Of a stretch of DNA of 64,000 bases, positions 49,298-58,472 are shown in pieces (positions within the stretch are counted from its first letter, which is position 1; each line of letters starts with the position of its first letter). A program made the translations under genes and the position numbers. Source of the stretch: Trinickia terrae (lineage in GTDB: Bacteria > Pseudomonadota > Gammaproteobacteria > Burkholderiales > Burkholderiaceae); NCBI RefSeq assembly GCF_005144415.1, contig NZ_SWJE01000002.1, positions 199,723 through 263,722 of the forward strand. The letters are read 5' to 3'. The notes under the pieces were generated by a model. That model saw only the letters and a program-made list of their open reading frames with translations. It made no database searches and was not told where the DNA came from.

Positions 49298-49975
49298 ATG
49301 CACGCAGCATCGATGTTGTCGGACGGTTTTTTCCTGTCGCTTTCGTTGTGCCTCGATATCGGGCTCGTCAATGTGGCGATCCTGTCGCTGACGCTGACGC
49401 ACGGTTTCAAGCCGGGTTTCTGGCTCGGCCTCGGCTCGTGCTTCGGCGATCTGGTCTACGCCTCGCTCGCGCTCGCCGGCATGGCGGCGCTCCTGCAGTT
49501 CGACTCGGTTCGCTGGGTGGTGTGGATCGGCGGCGCGGCGATCCTGCTGTTTCTCACGTGGAAGATGGCGCGCGAGGCGTTGCTTCCAACGACCGCGCCC
49601 GCAGTCGTTGGAGAATCCGATCCGGCCGCGCCGCGCACGAGCGCCTGGCGCGGCTTCCTGCGCGGCGTGCTGCTCGCGGTGTCGTCGCCGTCGGCGATCC
49701 TCTGGTTCGCGGCCGTCGGCGGCGCATTGATCGCGAAGTCGGGCGCGACGTCCACCTCCGCCGCGTCGATCTTCCTCTCGGGCTTCTTTCTCGGCGGACT
49801 GTGCTGGACACTGTTCCTCTGCGGCCTTGCAAGCCATGGACGCAAACGCGCGGGCGCCGGCATGCTGCGCGGCTGTCATGTGCTGTCCGCGCTGCTCTTC
49901 GCGTATTTCTCCTACAGCGTGATCGTGAACGGCTACCGCGACCTGATCCTCCAGACGGCGCACACGGCTGCGTAA
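49298..49975 (+). CDS. LysE-family amino-acid exporter
   Basis: This is a 225-residue inner-membrane protein with six predicted membrane segments. LSLSLCLDIGLVNVAILSLT and GFKPGFWLGLGSCFGDLVYA match the RhtB/LysE fold. A cytosolic loop (ALLPTTAPAVVGESDPAAPR) separates the halves. Being 7 bases behind asparaginase suggests export of an amino acid related to that pathway, but the substrate is not known. Confidence 0.9.
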   Translation: MHAASMLSDGFFLSLSLCLDIGLVNVAILSLTLTHGFKPGFWLGLGSCFGDLVYASLALAGMAALLQFDSVRWVVWIGGAAILLFLTWKMAREALLPTTAPAVVGESDPAAPRTSAWRGFLRGVLLAVSSPSAILWFAAVGGALIAKSGATSTSAASIFLSGFFLGGLCWTLFLCGLASHGRKRAGAGMLRGCHVLSALLFAYFSYSVIVNGYRDLILQTAHTAA

Positions 49976-50032
49976 GCGGACGGCTTACGGGCCAAAGCCA
50001 CGGCCGGTCAGAAACGCCTCGCAAACCAAAGA

Positions 50033-50073
50033 AAACGGCGCAACGCGGCGGTTAAGCCAGCGTTGCGCCGTTT
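50033..50073. terminator. Long hairpin behind the LysE gene
   Basis: AAACGGCGCAACGC and GCGTTGCGCCGTTT form a perfect 14-base stem around 13 bases, with short A/T runs on both flanks. It lies between convergent genes. Confidence 0.65.
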
Positions 50074-50123
50074 GCGCAAGACCGGGTTGGCGCGAAGCCT
50101 ATGAAAAAGCTTCTCTGCGCCCC

Positions 50124-50432
50124 TCAGCGCCGCCAGTAGCCGTGACCATAGTAGCCACGATCATAGCCCCGATAGTAGCCGTGATGCCAATACGGACGGC
50201 CGTAGTAGCCACCCACCACGACCGCCGGCGGCGGCCCGTAATAAACCGGCGGAGGCGCATAGTAGACCGGCGGAGGCGGCGCGTAGTAGACGGGCGGCGG
50301 CGCTTCATAGACCGGATACGCCGGCGCAACCGGGATGCCGATACCGATGCCGACCGACACGTGAGCCTGTGCGGCGGTGGCGAACCCCACGCCCAACGCA
50401 GCGGTGGCAATAAGCGAGACGAGCTTCTTCAT
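50124..50432 (-). CDS. Exported Tyr/Pro/Gly-rich repeat protein
   Basis: This is a 102-residue protein. A signal peptide (LIATAALGVGFATAAQAHVS) is followed by four near-repeats of the type APPPVYY and a Gly/Tyr/His-rich end (GYYRGYDRGYYGHGYWRR). The mature protein is low-complexity and probably disordered or surface-associated. Relatives with PPPVYY repeats are common in Burkholderiaceae; function unknown. The ATG at 50432 follows AGGAGAACAG; the longer frame upstream has no such signal. Confidence 0.85.
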   Translation of the reverse strand: MKKLVSLIATAALGVGFATAAQAHVSVGIGIGIPVAPAYPVYEAPPPVYYAPPPPVYYAPPPVYYGPPPAVVVGGYYGRPYWHHGYYRGYDRGYYGHGYWRR

Positions 50433-50826
50433 TACTGTTCTCCTGACAGCCCGGCGCGACATGAAGCCGGACCGTATGACTGGCACTGCATGAATCCAAT
50501 GTAACGAAAAAGCCCGAGAGGGGTATTCCGCATTTGTTGCAAATTGCAATCGGGACAAATTCGAACATTGAGGCTGTCTATTTGCGACAAGCCCCTATCC
50601 ATGTCGGACACGTGTCAATCCAAGGAGTTGCGCACTGCCGGCACAGGCGCGCGGTTGCTTTTACCGACAGACCTGAAGAAAGCCCAGTAAAGCCGGAAAT
50701 GTTTCATTACAAATTGACGGCTTGAGTGTTGCGCCGGCGACGCGCCGAACCATACGCAACAAGCCGCGGGACCGATGAAAAGCCCGGCATAGGCGCCGGG
50801 CTCGGGTCATGCAGAGAGTCCGGGAC
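50433..50826. other. Intergenic region with a minus-strand terminator
   Basis: No gene is supported. A hairpin with T tract on the minus strand at 50778-50802 terminates the small gene to its right. Confidence 0.5.
50778..50802 (-). terminator. Terminator of the 53-residue gene
   Basis: On the minus strand AGCCCGGC and GCCGGGCT flank a six-base loop, then TTT. It lies 25 bases past the stop at 50827. Confidence 0.7.
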
Positions 50827-50988
50827 TTAACCGACCTTCACGTAGGTGAATTCGCGCGTGACGCTAGGCGGGACGTAGGAGCAGCTGATCCTCACGCGCG
50901 GCGTGAGCCGCTTTTTCTGGTCCCACCATAGACGGCGCTGCGAATGGCTCAGGAACCGCAGGTGCTTCCGGTAAGAGAACATGCTCAT
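50827..50988 (-). CDS. Small basic protein of unknown function
   Basis: This is a 53-residue protein (MSMFSYRKHLRFLSHSQRRL, WWDQKKRLTPRVRISCSYVP). Basic residues and Trp-Trp dominate. GGGAGGT lies 6 bases before the ATG, and a terminator follows 25 bases past the stop, so it looks like a complete transcription unit. I do not recognise a family. Confidence 0.65.
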   Translation of the reverse strand: MSMFSYRKHLRFLSHSQRRLWWDQKKRLTPRVRISCSYVPPSVTREFTYVKVG

Positions 50989-51354
50989 CGTGACCTCCCG
51001 TACGTGACTGCAACACTGGAAAGAAACCGCGACTACGATCTGTATCTCCGACATCCGTGAACCCGGTGCGCCCAATCCGGGTGCAAAGCTGATACGCGCC
51101 GCGGCGCGAGTCGTCCTTGCCCCCAACGTATAGGAATTGGAATTGTGACGGGCAATCGCGCTGGCAGGCATTGCGCCGCCAAATGTCGCCCCTCATGCTT
51201 CATACGACGCCAAATTTGATCCGATAAAAATCCGTGCTCACCCGTGTTGCCAAATCGGCCGCGTTCGACGTCGGAACCGGCGCTTGCGCGAGCGCCTGGC
51301 GGATCGGCGATACTTCAGCTTTCGCCCTGCTTTTCAGCCCGGATTCCTGAAACC
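50989..51354. other. Spacer between divergent genes
   Basis: Nothing is recognised. The open frame of the next gene extends back to 51244, but without conserved sequence. Confidence 0.4.
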
Positions 51355-52281
51355 ATGCCGCTCTCTTCTGCGCCCCGGATCGGCTTTATCGGCGCGGGCC
51401 GGCTTGCGCGCTGCCTGGCCGCCGGCTTCGCCCGCGCGGGGCACCCGGTCACGGCCGTCGCGAGCCGCTCGCCGCAATCGGCGCGCGAGCTCGCGCAACA
51501 AGTTGCGCCGTGCCGCGCCGTCGACGATCCGCAACAGGTGATCGACGCCGCCGACATTGTCTTTCTAACGGTCTCCGACGACAGCATCGGTACGGTGGCC
51601 AACACACTCCGGTTCGATGCGGAAGACGCGCATTCAAAAGCGCTCGTGCATTGCAGTGGTGCATCGCCCGTCGAGCTGCTGGCGCCGGCGCGCAAGCAAG
51701 GCGCGGCGACGGGCGGTTTCCATCCACTTTACCTGTTCGGCGGCAGCCCCGCAGACATCGAACGTATCGCCGGCTGCTCGGTGACGATCGAAGCGGAAGG
51801 CGAACTCGAGGCCGCCCTCGCGGCGCTGGCGCGCGCGATATCGTGTCACCCGCTGACGATCCCGCCCGGCACGCGCATGCGCTACCACGGCGCGGCGCAC
51901 TACGCCGCCAGCTTCGCGCTGTGTGCCTTGAGCGAATGCGTCGAGCTATGGCGCGCGCTCGGCTTCACCGAGGCCGAGTCGCTGCGCGCCCTGCTGCCGA
52001 TGCTCGCCGGCACGATCGAGACCGCGCGCGACAAAGGCCTCGCCGGCGCGCTCGCAGGCCCCGTGTCGCGCGGCGATGCCGGCGTCGTCGAGAAGCAGCT
52101 CGCGCTCTTCGAGACGATGGGCGGGGACCACGCCGCGCTCTACGCGCTCCTCACCCGCCGCGCCGTCGCGCTGGCCCGGCAGCGCGCGAAACCACCAGCG
52201 TCGCTCGACGCGATCGAAGCTGCCGTCGAGGCGTCGCTGGCGCGCTCGCTGCAGCAGGTGCAAGCGTCGAGTAAGCCGTGA
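51355..52281 (+). CDS. Rossmann-fold protein with DUF2520 domain
   Basis: This is a 308-residue protein. The N-terminal NAD(P) motif RIGFIGAGRLARCLAAGFAR leads an F420/ketopantoate-reductase-like Rossmann domain (DIVFLTVSDDSIGTVANTLR). The C-terminal half (HPLYLFGGSPADIERIAGCS, YHGAAHYAASFALCALSECV) is DUF2520. The reaction is not established. The ATG at 51355 is chosen because the Rossmann fold begins nine residues on. Confidence 0.87.
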   Translation: MPLSSAPRIGFIGAGRLARCLAAGFARAGHPVTAVASRSPQSARELAQQVAPCRAVDDPQQVIDAADIVFLTVSDDSIGTVANTLRFDAEDAHSKALVHCSGASPVELLAPARKQGAATGGFHPLYLFGGSPADIERIAGCSVTIEAEGELEAALAALARAISCHPLTIPPGTRMRYHGAAHYAASFALCALSECVELWRALGFTEAESLRALLPMLAGTIETARDKGLAGALAGPVSRGDAGVVEKQLALFETMGGDHAALYALLTRRAVALARQRAKPPASLDAIEAAVEASLARSLQQVQASSKP

Positions 52282-52426
52282 TATGGTGACGACCGGATCA
52301 CGGACGGCCGGGCCACCCTGCGCCGCCGGCCCGACAGCCCTGCATGGGACCCGAGTAAGTGCTCTGCATGGGGCTGAAGCGCTAACTCGGGTCGACAGAC
52401 GAAGACCAACCGACGAGAACGCAAAA

Positions 52427-52747
52427 ATGATCAAGGTCAGCATCCTCTATCCGTACCGGGAAAACGGCCGCTTCGACGTGGACTACTATTGCCGCACGCA
52501 CATGCCGCTCGCGGTGCAGCGCTTCGGCGCGGCGTTGCGGGGCTGGTCGGTGGACGTCGGCATCAACGGCGGGCCGCCGGAGTCACCGCCGCCGTTCGTC
52601 GTCGCGGGCCATTTCCTGTTCGATTCGATCGAAGCGTTCTATGACGCGTTCATCCCCGCGTCCGACGAATTGCTCGGCGACATCCCGAACTACACCGACG
52701 GCGGCAACGGCACGATCCTCGTGAGCGAGGTCAAGATCTCCAAGTAG
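52427..52747 (+). CDS. EthD-family protein
   Basis: This 106-residue dimeric alpha/beta-barrel protein (MIKVSILYPYRENGRFDVDY, YCRTHMPLAVQRFG, NYTDGGNGTILVSEVKI) is a typical EthD domain with the conserved His in HMPL. Members assist P450 ether degradation or act as polyketide cyclases; no such partner is here, so the role is open. The start is ATG 52427. Confidence 0.88.
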   Translation: MIKVSILYPYRENGRFDVDYYCRTHMPLAVQRFGAALRGWSVDVGINGGPPESPPPFVVAGHFLFDSIEAFYDAFIPASDELLGDIPNYTDGGNGTILVSEVKISK

Positions 52748-52821
52748 CCGGCACGCTTGGCCTGGTGATCCGGCGCGACCCGCGCCACGCCATCTAAAAC
52801 TCAAGAAGGAAAGGACCCGAG

Positions 52822-53385
52822 ATGTTCGGCGATATCGCCCGCTTTCTGCTCAATACGATCTTCACGCTGTTCGGCGCGGCCCTGCTGTTGCGCGCCTGGA
52901 TGCAGGCGGTGCGCATGCCGCCGTACAACCCCGTCGCGAACGCCGTGTACCATGCGACCAACTGGCTCGTGCTGCCGTTGCGGCATGTCTTTCACGGCAA
53001 GCGCGGCATCGATTGGGCGAGCGTCGTCGCCGCGCTCCTTGCCTCGATCGTCTATGTGGGATTGATGGTGGCGATCGCGGGCGTCGATCCGTTCAGCCTC
53101 GCGCCGGTGCTGTTGATCGTCGCCGTGCTGACGGTCATCAAGTGGGCGCTGAACCTCGTCATCTGGCTGACGATCCTGATGGCGCTGCTGTCGTGGCTCA
53201 ATCCGCACTCGCCCGCCATGCCGATCCTCTATCAGCTGACCGCGCCGTTCCTGAATCCGCTGCGGCGCTTCGTGCCGCAGTTGGGCGGCATCGATCTCTC
53301 GCCGATCCTGCTGTTCGTAATCGTGCAGATTCTCTTGATGATCATCACGCGCGCGGCTGTATCGTTGACGCTCTTCGGGATTTGA
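52822..53385 (+). CDS. YggT-family membrane protein
   Basis: This is a 187-residue protein with two YGGT repeats and about four to five membrane segments. ALLLRAWMQAVRMPPYNPVA begins repeat 1; WLNPHSPAMPILYQLTAPFL and NPLRRFVPQLGGIDLSPILL form repeat 2. The family is linked to osmotic or divisome-related functions; the biochemical role is unknown. AAGAAGGAAAGG precedes the ATG. Confidence 0.92.
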   Translation: MFGDIARFLLNTIFTLFGAALLLRAWMQAVRMPPYNPVANAVYHATNWLVLPLRHVFHGKRGIDWASVVAALLASIVYVGLMVAIAGVDPFSLAPVLLIVAVLTVIKWALNLVIWLTILMALLSWLNPHSPAMPILYQLTAPFLNPLRRFVPQLGGIDLSPILLFVIVQILLMIITRAAVSLTLFGI

Positions 53386-53422
53386 TCCATCGACATGCCG
53401 AAGCGAGGCCGGATGCCCGGCC

Positions 53423-56401
53423 TCACTTCGCGCCCAGCAGCAGCCCCACCTCTTCCTGCGGCACCGTGCCGGCAAGATGTTCGCTCAAGCCATGCGCACG
53501 GTCCGCTTCCTCGCGGCTCAAGAGCGGTGCGATGCGTGCGAGGACGATTTTCGTCCCGTCCGCATAGGCTTGGGCGCCCGCTTCGCGCGCAAAGCCTCGC
53601 TGCGCCATCTCGATCCACGCGTAGCCGAGCGCGCGGTCCTGCATCACGCCATCGCCGTTCCAGAAGCGCGCGCCGATCTCGTACTGCTCCAGCGGATCGC
53701 CCGTGAGCGCCTCGTCGAGGCTCGACAGTGCATCCCACGCATTGCCTGCCGTCTCGCGCAGCTTCTTGACCGGCTCCGCGGCCGCATCACGTTCGACGGC
53801 CGGCCGCACTAGCGGCTTTACATCTTGGTGGTCCGCATTCGCATCGGACGCATGGTCGCGCCCGGCGCCCGGCAGCCATTGCAATTGCTTGCGCGTCAGT
53901 TGCCACGTGGTGTGCTTCGCGAGCGCCCGAATCGCCAGCGCGATATTCGACGAACTCGATCCCATCGCCGCGGCCATCGTGTGCCAATGCACGGCCTGTG
54001 TGTCGTCGGCAGGCGCGCCGATGCCCGCTTCGTAGAGCCGAGCGAGACGGGACGCCGCATCTGCGGATCCGCCGTCAGCCGCTTTTTCGTACCACGTCTT
54101 CGCGGCGCGCGAATCGCGGGCTACGCCGCGTCCCAGGAGATACGCGTCGCCGACCATCGCTTCGCCGCTGGCGCTGCCCTGAGCAGCGGCACGCTCGGCC
54201 CATCGGTAAGCGGCGGTGTCGTCGTGCTCGCCACCGATTCCCGTCAGCATGTGCCAGGCAAGCGAGGCCTGCGCCGGCGCATTGCCCGCAGCAGCGGCGC
54301 GCCGGAACCAATAGGTCGCGGCGTCGAGATCGGCATTCACACCGACGCCCAGGTCGTACGCGTCGCCCAGCATCGACTGGTACTTCGCGTCGCCGCGATC
54401 CGCGAGATTCCAGAGCCAATAGACGCGTGCCGCTTCGCCCGCTTCGTCGCGCGGAGGATCGAGCGCGAGAAGCTGCATCGCGGGCACGTCGCCGCGGCGA
54501 GCGGCAGTGTCGCACCAATACCTCGCAGCACCGAAGTCGCGCACGACGCCGACCCCGCTCCAGTACGCGACGCATAGCGCCCGCTGGGAGACCGCGTCGT
54601 TCGACTTGGCGCCTTCGGTGAACCATTTCACCGCGGCGACGCGATCGAGCTGGCCAGCAGCGCCGGACCAGTACGCGTCGCCGAGCGCCGAATAAGCGGG
54701 GCCGAACTTCTGTGCGGCGGCCTTGACGAGCCATTCGCGCGCCGCGCCGCTTTGCGCGGCCTTCGGCTTGCGGTTCAGCAGATACACGCCGAGCAGCAGC
54801 TGTGCGCGCGCATCGCCCGTGTTGGCCGCGCGCGTCAGGTAGGTCTCGCCGAGCGCCTCGTCGTGCGTCACGCCCGCGCCGTAGAGGTACTGCCAGCCGA
54901 CCTCGCGAGCGGCGTCGCCGTTGCCGAGATCGGCGGACTTGCGCAGCCATTCGATGCCTTGCGCCTTATCGGCCGGCACGCCTTCGCCATGAAGCAGCAT
55001 GGTGCCGGCAAGGCGCGCCGCCTGCGCGTTGCCATGCTCGCCGCCTTCTCTCGCCCAGCGCAGCGCAGCAGCGCGATCGACCGGCATGCCTTTGCCTGTG
55101 TAAGCCAGCGACGCCAGATTGAACAGCGCGATCCCCTCCCCTTGCGCCGCCGCCTTTCTGTACCACGCGATCGCTTCGGCGAGGTTCTGCGGCTCGCCCT
55201 GGCCATGTTGCAGCATCGCGCCGAGATCGTTTTGCGCGGCGGCGACGCCCGCGTCGGCCGCGCCGCGCATCCAGCCGATCGCCGCTTCGAGGTCGACCGG
55301 GCCGCCACGGCCGTCGCGATAGGCGACGGCCAACGAATACTGCGCGTACGCATCGCCCTCCAGCGCCGCCTTTTGATACCACTGGCGTGCGATCGCGTCG
55401 TCGCGCTTCACGCCGAGCCCCCACAGGTACAGGTCGCCGACGCGGCGCTGCGCATAAGGCAGCGACTGAGCCGCCGCGGCGGACATCAACGCAAACGCGC
55501 GGGCGTCGTCGCGCGGCACGCCGGTTCCGGACAGGTAGAGGTCAGCGAGCATCGCCTGTGCGTTGATCTGCCGCTTCGTCGCGGCGTCGCGGATCCATGC
55601 AGCGGCCTTGTCCACGTCGCGCGGCATGCCGCTGCCCTGCAAGTACGCCACGCCGAGGGCGTATTCGCCGTCGGCGTCGCCGCCCGCCGCGGCACGAGCC
55701 CACCAGGCTGCTGCATCGTTGACGTCGCGCGGCACACCGAGCCCGGCATACCTCATGCGCCCGGCGTTGAGCGCGCCGTGCGCGTCGCCGCGCCCGGCCG
55801 CGCGCGCGAACTGCGCATAGGCTCCCGCGTAGTCGACCGGCGCGCCTTCGCCGCTGATCATCATCACGCCCAGCGTGTCGGCTGCGTCGCCGCTGCCGTT
55901 GTCGGCGGCACGCGCGAGCCATTCGCGCGCCAACGCATGGTTCTGCGGCAGCGCACCGCCGGTGCGGTAGATCGAGCCGAGCAGGTATTGAGCCATCGGC
56001 GAGCCGTCGGTTGCCGCGCCTTCGATGATGGCGATGCCGCCGTTCAAGTCCGCTCGAGCGCCGACGCCCGAGAGGCGCATCCAGCCGTACAGCACGCGTG
56101 CTTCGAGATTGCCGTCGAGTGCTTCCTTCAGGCAGGCGGCGCGGCGTTGGGCGGGCTTGGCGACGAGCGATTTGGCCCAAGCCGGGTAGTTGCCGCTCAG
56201 CGCGCACGGTGTCGTGGGGTCACTGTAGGGGAAGTGCGAAAGCGCGGCGGCGAAGAATGGCTGAGGCGAGTTGGGTTGCGGCACGGTCGCGACGGGCACC
56301 GCCTGAGCCGAGGGCAGCGCGATTGCCTCGGTTGCGAGCAGCACGCAGAGGCATAAACGGTGCATCAAGGTCGGCCTGGCAATGTTGTCGTTCGTCGTCA
56401 T
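53423..56401 (-). CDS. Large Sel1-like (TPR) repeat protein, exported
   Basis: This protein has about 990 residues. A signal-like segment (CLCVLLATEAIALPSAQA) follows the first residues. Then over twenty 36-residue Sel1 repeats run to the end, e.g. YLLGSIYRTGGALPQNHALA, YALGVAYLQGSGMPRDVDKA, ARLYEAGIGAPADDTQA. Sel1 solenoids scaffold protein interactions in the periplasm or outside. The C-terminal ~180 residues are non-repetitive. Start uncertain: GTG 56428, ATG 56401 or ATG 56365. It converges on yggT (37 bases). Confidence 0.88.
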   Translation of the reverse strand: MTTNDNIARPTLMHRLCLCVLLATEAIALPSAQAVPVATVPQPNSPQPFFAAALSHFPYSDPTTPCALSGNYPAWAKSLVAKPAQRRAACLKEALDGNLEARVLYGWMRLSGVGARADLNGGIAIIEGAATDGSPMAQYLLGSIYRTGGALPQNHALAREWLARAADNGSGDAADTLGVMMISGEGAPVDYAGAYAQFARAAGRGDAHGALNAGRMRYAGLGVPRDVNDAAAWWARAAAGGDADGEYALGVAYLQGSGMPRDVDKAAAWIRDAATKRQINAQAMLADLYLSGTGVPRDDARAFALMSAAAAQSLPYAQRRVGDLYLWGLGVKRDDAIARQWYQKAALEGDAYAQYSLAVAYRDGRGGPVDLEAAIGWMRGAADAGVAAAQNDLGAMLQHGQGEPQNLAEAIAWYRKAAAQGEGIALFNLASLAYTGKGMPVDRAAALRWAREGGEHGNAQAARLAGTMLLHGEGVPADKAQGIEWLRKSADLGNGDAAREVGWQYLYGAGVTHDEALGETYLTRAANTGDARAQLLLGVYLLNRKPKAAQSGAAREWLVKAAAQKFGPAYSALGDAYWSGAAGQLDRVAAVKWFTEGAKSNDAVSQRALCVAYWSGVGVVRDFGAARYWCDTAARRGDVPAMQLLALDPPRDEAGEAARVYWLWNLADRGDAKYQSMLGDAYDLGVGVNADLDAATYWFRRAAAAGNAPAQASLAWHMLTGIGGEHDDTAAYRWAERAAAQGSASGEAMVGDAYLLGRGVARDSRAAKTWYEKAADGGSADAASRLARLYEAGIGAPADDTQAVHWHTMAAAMGSSSSNIALAIRALAKHTTWQLTRKQLQWLPGAGRDHASDANADHQDVKPLVRPAVERDAAAEPVKKLRETAGNAWDALSSLDEALTGDPLEQYEIGARFWNGDGVMQDRALGYAWIEMAQRGFAREAGAQAYADGTKIVLARIAPLLSREEADRAHGLSEHLAGTVPQEEVGLLLGAK

Positions 56402-56880
56402 CAGTCGATGGAATAGAAGCCCGGGCACGCGATAAGCAAAGCGGGCTACCCGTTATCGATGTATTTACGGTCCGTCTTCAAGAAACTTGAGAAAGCGGCA
56501 TGCGGTCGTCGCATTCGGGCGACAACGAGCGCGGCCCCCCATGGGAGCGCGTTGACCTCGATAAAGTGCGAGTTGGGGCCTGATAGAATCCAGCGGAAGA
56601 AAATCGAATAACGCTACGGGAGCAGGGGTGATCGTCGGCATTGACCTGGGTACGACAAACAGTCTGGTTGCCGTTTGGGAAGACGGGCAGCCACGCCTCA
56701 TTCCGAACATTCGCGATATTAGGGTAATCTTGCGCAGTTAAAAGTGTTAGCTGGATGCGCGGCGGCGGCGGGGTGACCACCTCCTCATTCACCCGACGAC
56801 CAACTGCGAGATCGTTGCCGCCAGTCTATCGTTACCGGACTGCATCTTAATCGTCCTGTTTTGCCACCGGATCACTATTC
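56402..56880. other. Junction region holding an Hsp70 stub
   Basis: Apart from the 38-codon hscC-like stub there is no gene. From about 56740 the sequence (GGGTGACCACCTCCTCATTC) looks foreign to the neighbouring core and may be the end of a mobile element; its family is not recognised. Confidence 0.45.
56628..56741 (+). pseudogene. N-terminal stub of an HscC-type Hsp70
   Basis: From GTG 56628 (behind GGGAGCAGG) the frame reads [20 protein letters not shown] then QPRLIPNIR, the nucleotide-binding start of HscC/DnaK. It departs at RDIRVIL and stops after 38 codons. The remaining ~530 residues are absent, so the gene was cut, most likely by insertion or deletion at about 56715. Confidence 0.85.
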
Positions 56881-57864
56881 ATGCTCGCGAACGGCATCGC
56901 TTACAACCGATTCGATGTTGCCGGACTGCCGCCGCAGCAGCAACTGCTGGCTTATTGGGAGCAGCTTGGCCATGTTATCGAATTAGTGCCGTCGCGCGAG
57001 CAGGTCCGACAGCCCTTTATCTGCATCAACGACCGTTACGATATCGGCGAATTCCGTATGAGCGACACCTATACGGATGATGTCGTGTTCGAACGCACCA
57101 TCGCCCGCATTTCGCGCGATACCGCGCGCAGCATCGGTTTTACCATTTTCCTGGATGGTGAAGCTCATTCGGTAATGACGCACGCCAAGAAGCGTGAGTT
57201 CACCTTGTGTGGGGGCAGCGTACTTGCCAACGACCTCGAGCAACCCATGCACGTACGGCGGCAGGCGTGCCGGTACATCACGCTCGTTGCGCCCCCCAAC
57301 CTGCTGCGGCACGTGTTCCCTGACCCGGGAGCGATACACGGCCGCGTGCTCGACCCGAGCAAGCCTGGCACGCGGCTTATCGTCCAGCGTGCCAGAACGC
57401 TTGTCGAGAACTTCCGGTATATGCTGTTCGAGGACGCTCATCGCAGGCTCACCGACCTCGTTGAACTGATCGTAGCCGCCTTCGGGGAAGAGGCTGGCTT
57501 GAGTGGCAGCAAGCGGGCCGTCGGCCGCGCGTTAATGTTCGATCATGTGCGACGCTATGTTCGCGCAAACCTGCAGGAATACGAATTATCACCTCAGAGC
57601 GTAATTGAATCGTTAGGGCTCCCGCGCAGCACGATTTATCGGATGTTCGAACATGAAGGCGGGCTTGGTGCTTATATCCAACATCTTCGCTTGCGCACCG
57701 CCGCAGACGACCTCGTTCGAATTCCGATAGTTCCGATCAAAGACATTGGCTATTCAGTCGGCTTCAAAAGCGCCGCCCATTTTACGCGCGCCTTTCAGCA
57801 TGCCTATGAGATTACGCCCAAAGAAATGCGTCTGAATCACTACCGATATCGCCATGCTGAATAG
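56881..57864 (+). CDS. AraC-family transcriptional regulator
   Basis: This is a 327-residue regulator. The C-terminal ~100 residues are the double HTH (SPQSVIESLGLPRSTIYRMF and IKDIGYSVGFKSAAHFTRAF then ITPKEMRLNHYRY). The N-terminal half is of the AraC_binding_2 type (FTIFLDGEAHSVMTHAKKRE). Base composition is lower in GC than the core genes, suggesting acquisition. No adjacent target is evident. Confidence 0.88.
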   Translation: MLANGIAYNRFDVAGLPPQQQLLAYWEQLGHVIELVPSREQVRQPFICINDRYDIGEFRMSDTYTDDVVFERTIARISRDTARSIGFTIFLDGEAHSVMTHAKKREFTLCGGSVLANDLEQPMHVRRQACRYITLVAPPNLLRHVFPDPGAIHGRVLDPSKPGTRLIVQRARTLVENFRYMLFEDAHRRLTDLVELIVAAFGEEAGLSGSKRAVGRALMFDHVRRYVRANLQEYELSPQSVIESLGLPRSTIYRMFEHEGGLGAYIQHLRLRTAADDLVRIPIVPIKDIGYSVGFKSAAHFTRAFQHAYEITPKEMRLNHYRYRHAE

Positions 57865-58002
57865 CGGTAGTTAGCCATAGCCGCGCCAGAGAAGACGGCG
57901 GCGCCACCAGCAAGGACTTCCGGAGTGGATACACTTTTCACGCCAGCAGCCACATCACCCCTCTCCCCAACCCACCAAAAACCCTGTAGAATTGCGTGCT
58001 CT

Positions 58003-58043
58003 GCGGGCGTCGTATAATGGCCATTACCCTAGCTTCCCAAGCT
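58003..58043 (+). tRNA. 5' half of tRNA-Gly(CCC), interrupted
   Basis: GCGGGCGTCGTATAATGGCC and the following bases give acceptor strand, D-arm and anticodon arm with TTCCCAA loop (anticodon CCC). After AAGCT the variable loop, T-arm and 3' acceptor strand are not found; unrelated sequence follows. A TAGAAT -10 at 57987 fits a tRNA promoter. The break just past the anticodon stem is where some integrases recombine. The 3' half is not in this window. Confidence 0.8.
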
Positions 58044-58085
58044 GCAACGGCTTGAGCAAACCCACTATTCACGCGGGTTTTAGAT

Positions 58086-58117
58086 GTGGTTTTCTAGCGG
58101 GCACCATTGAAAACCAC
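58086..58117. repeat. Inverted repeat beside the half tRNA
   Basis: GTGGTTTTC and GAAAACCAC form a perfect 9-base inverted repeat around 14 bases, 43 bases from the tRNA break. It is a possible recombinase arm site or terminator-like hairpin. Confidence 0.5.
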
Positions 58118-58472
58118 GTGTCATGCGGGTTTGACGGCGATGCCAGTTTTCACACTAGCATTGATAGCAAGAAGCTAATGATGTAGCGCTACGCGCAACA
58201 GGTGAAGCGATGCATTAATCGCGTGTTCTTACACCGAGCACAGAAATAAACGCGCTTCCCGTTTCCATCATCGCGACCGAACTTGCTTTCGGCCCGAACT
58301 CAGCCAGCCGCGCAGCTCAAGAGTGCATCTCCAACAGACAGTTGGACCTGCACCCCCGAGGTGTGCGGCAGACAGCGAGCAGACGCACTGGATCGGTATC
58401 GGAGGCTTCCCACGTGTGGCTGCGTCACACGCGAAAAAAGAGCCTCGAACTCCCTTTTTCACGCGGGTAGTG

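Larger units (their letters stand above)
57865..58472. other. Element boundary: half tRNA, repeats, no protein gene
   Basis: It contains the 5' half of tRNA-Gly (58003-58043) and an inverted repeat at 58086-58117. GCGGGTTT words recur (58073, 58125) with CACGCGGGT again near 58461. No protein gene is supported. Confidence 0.55.

Noticed and set aside
54752-56356. 534-residue plus-strand frame
   Set aside because: Antisense to the Sel1-repeat gene; its regularity only mirrors the repeats.
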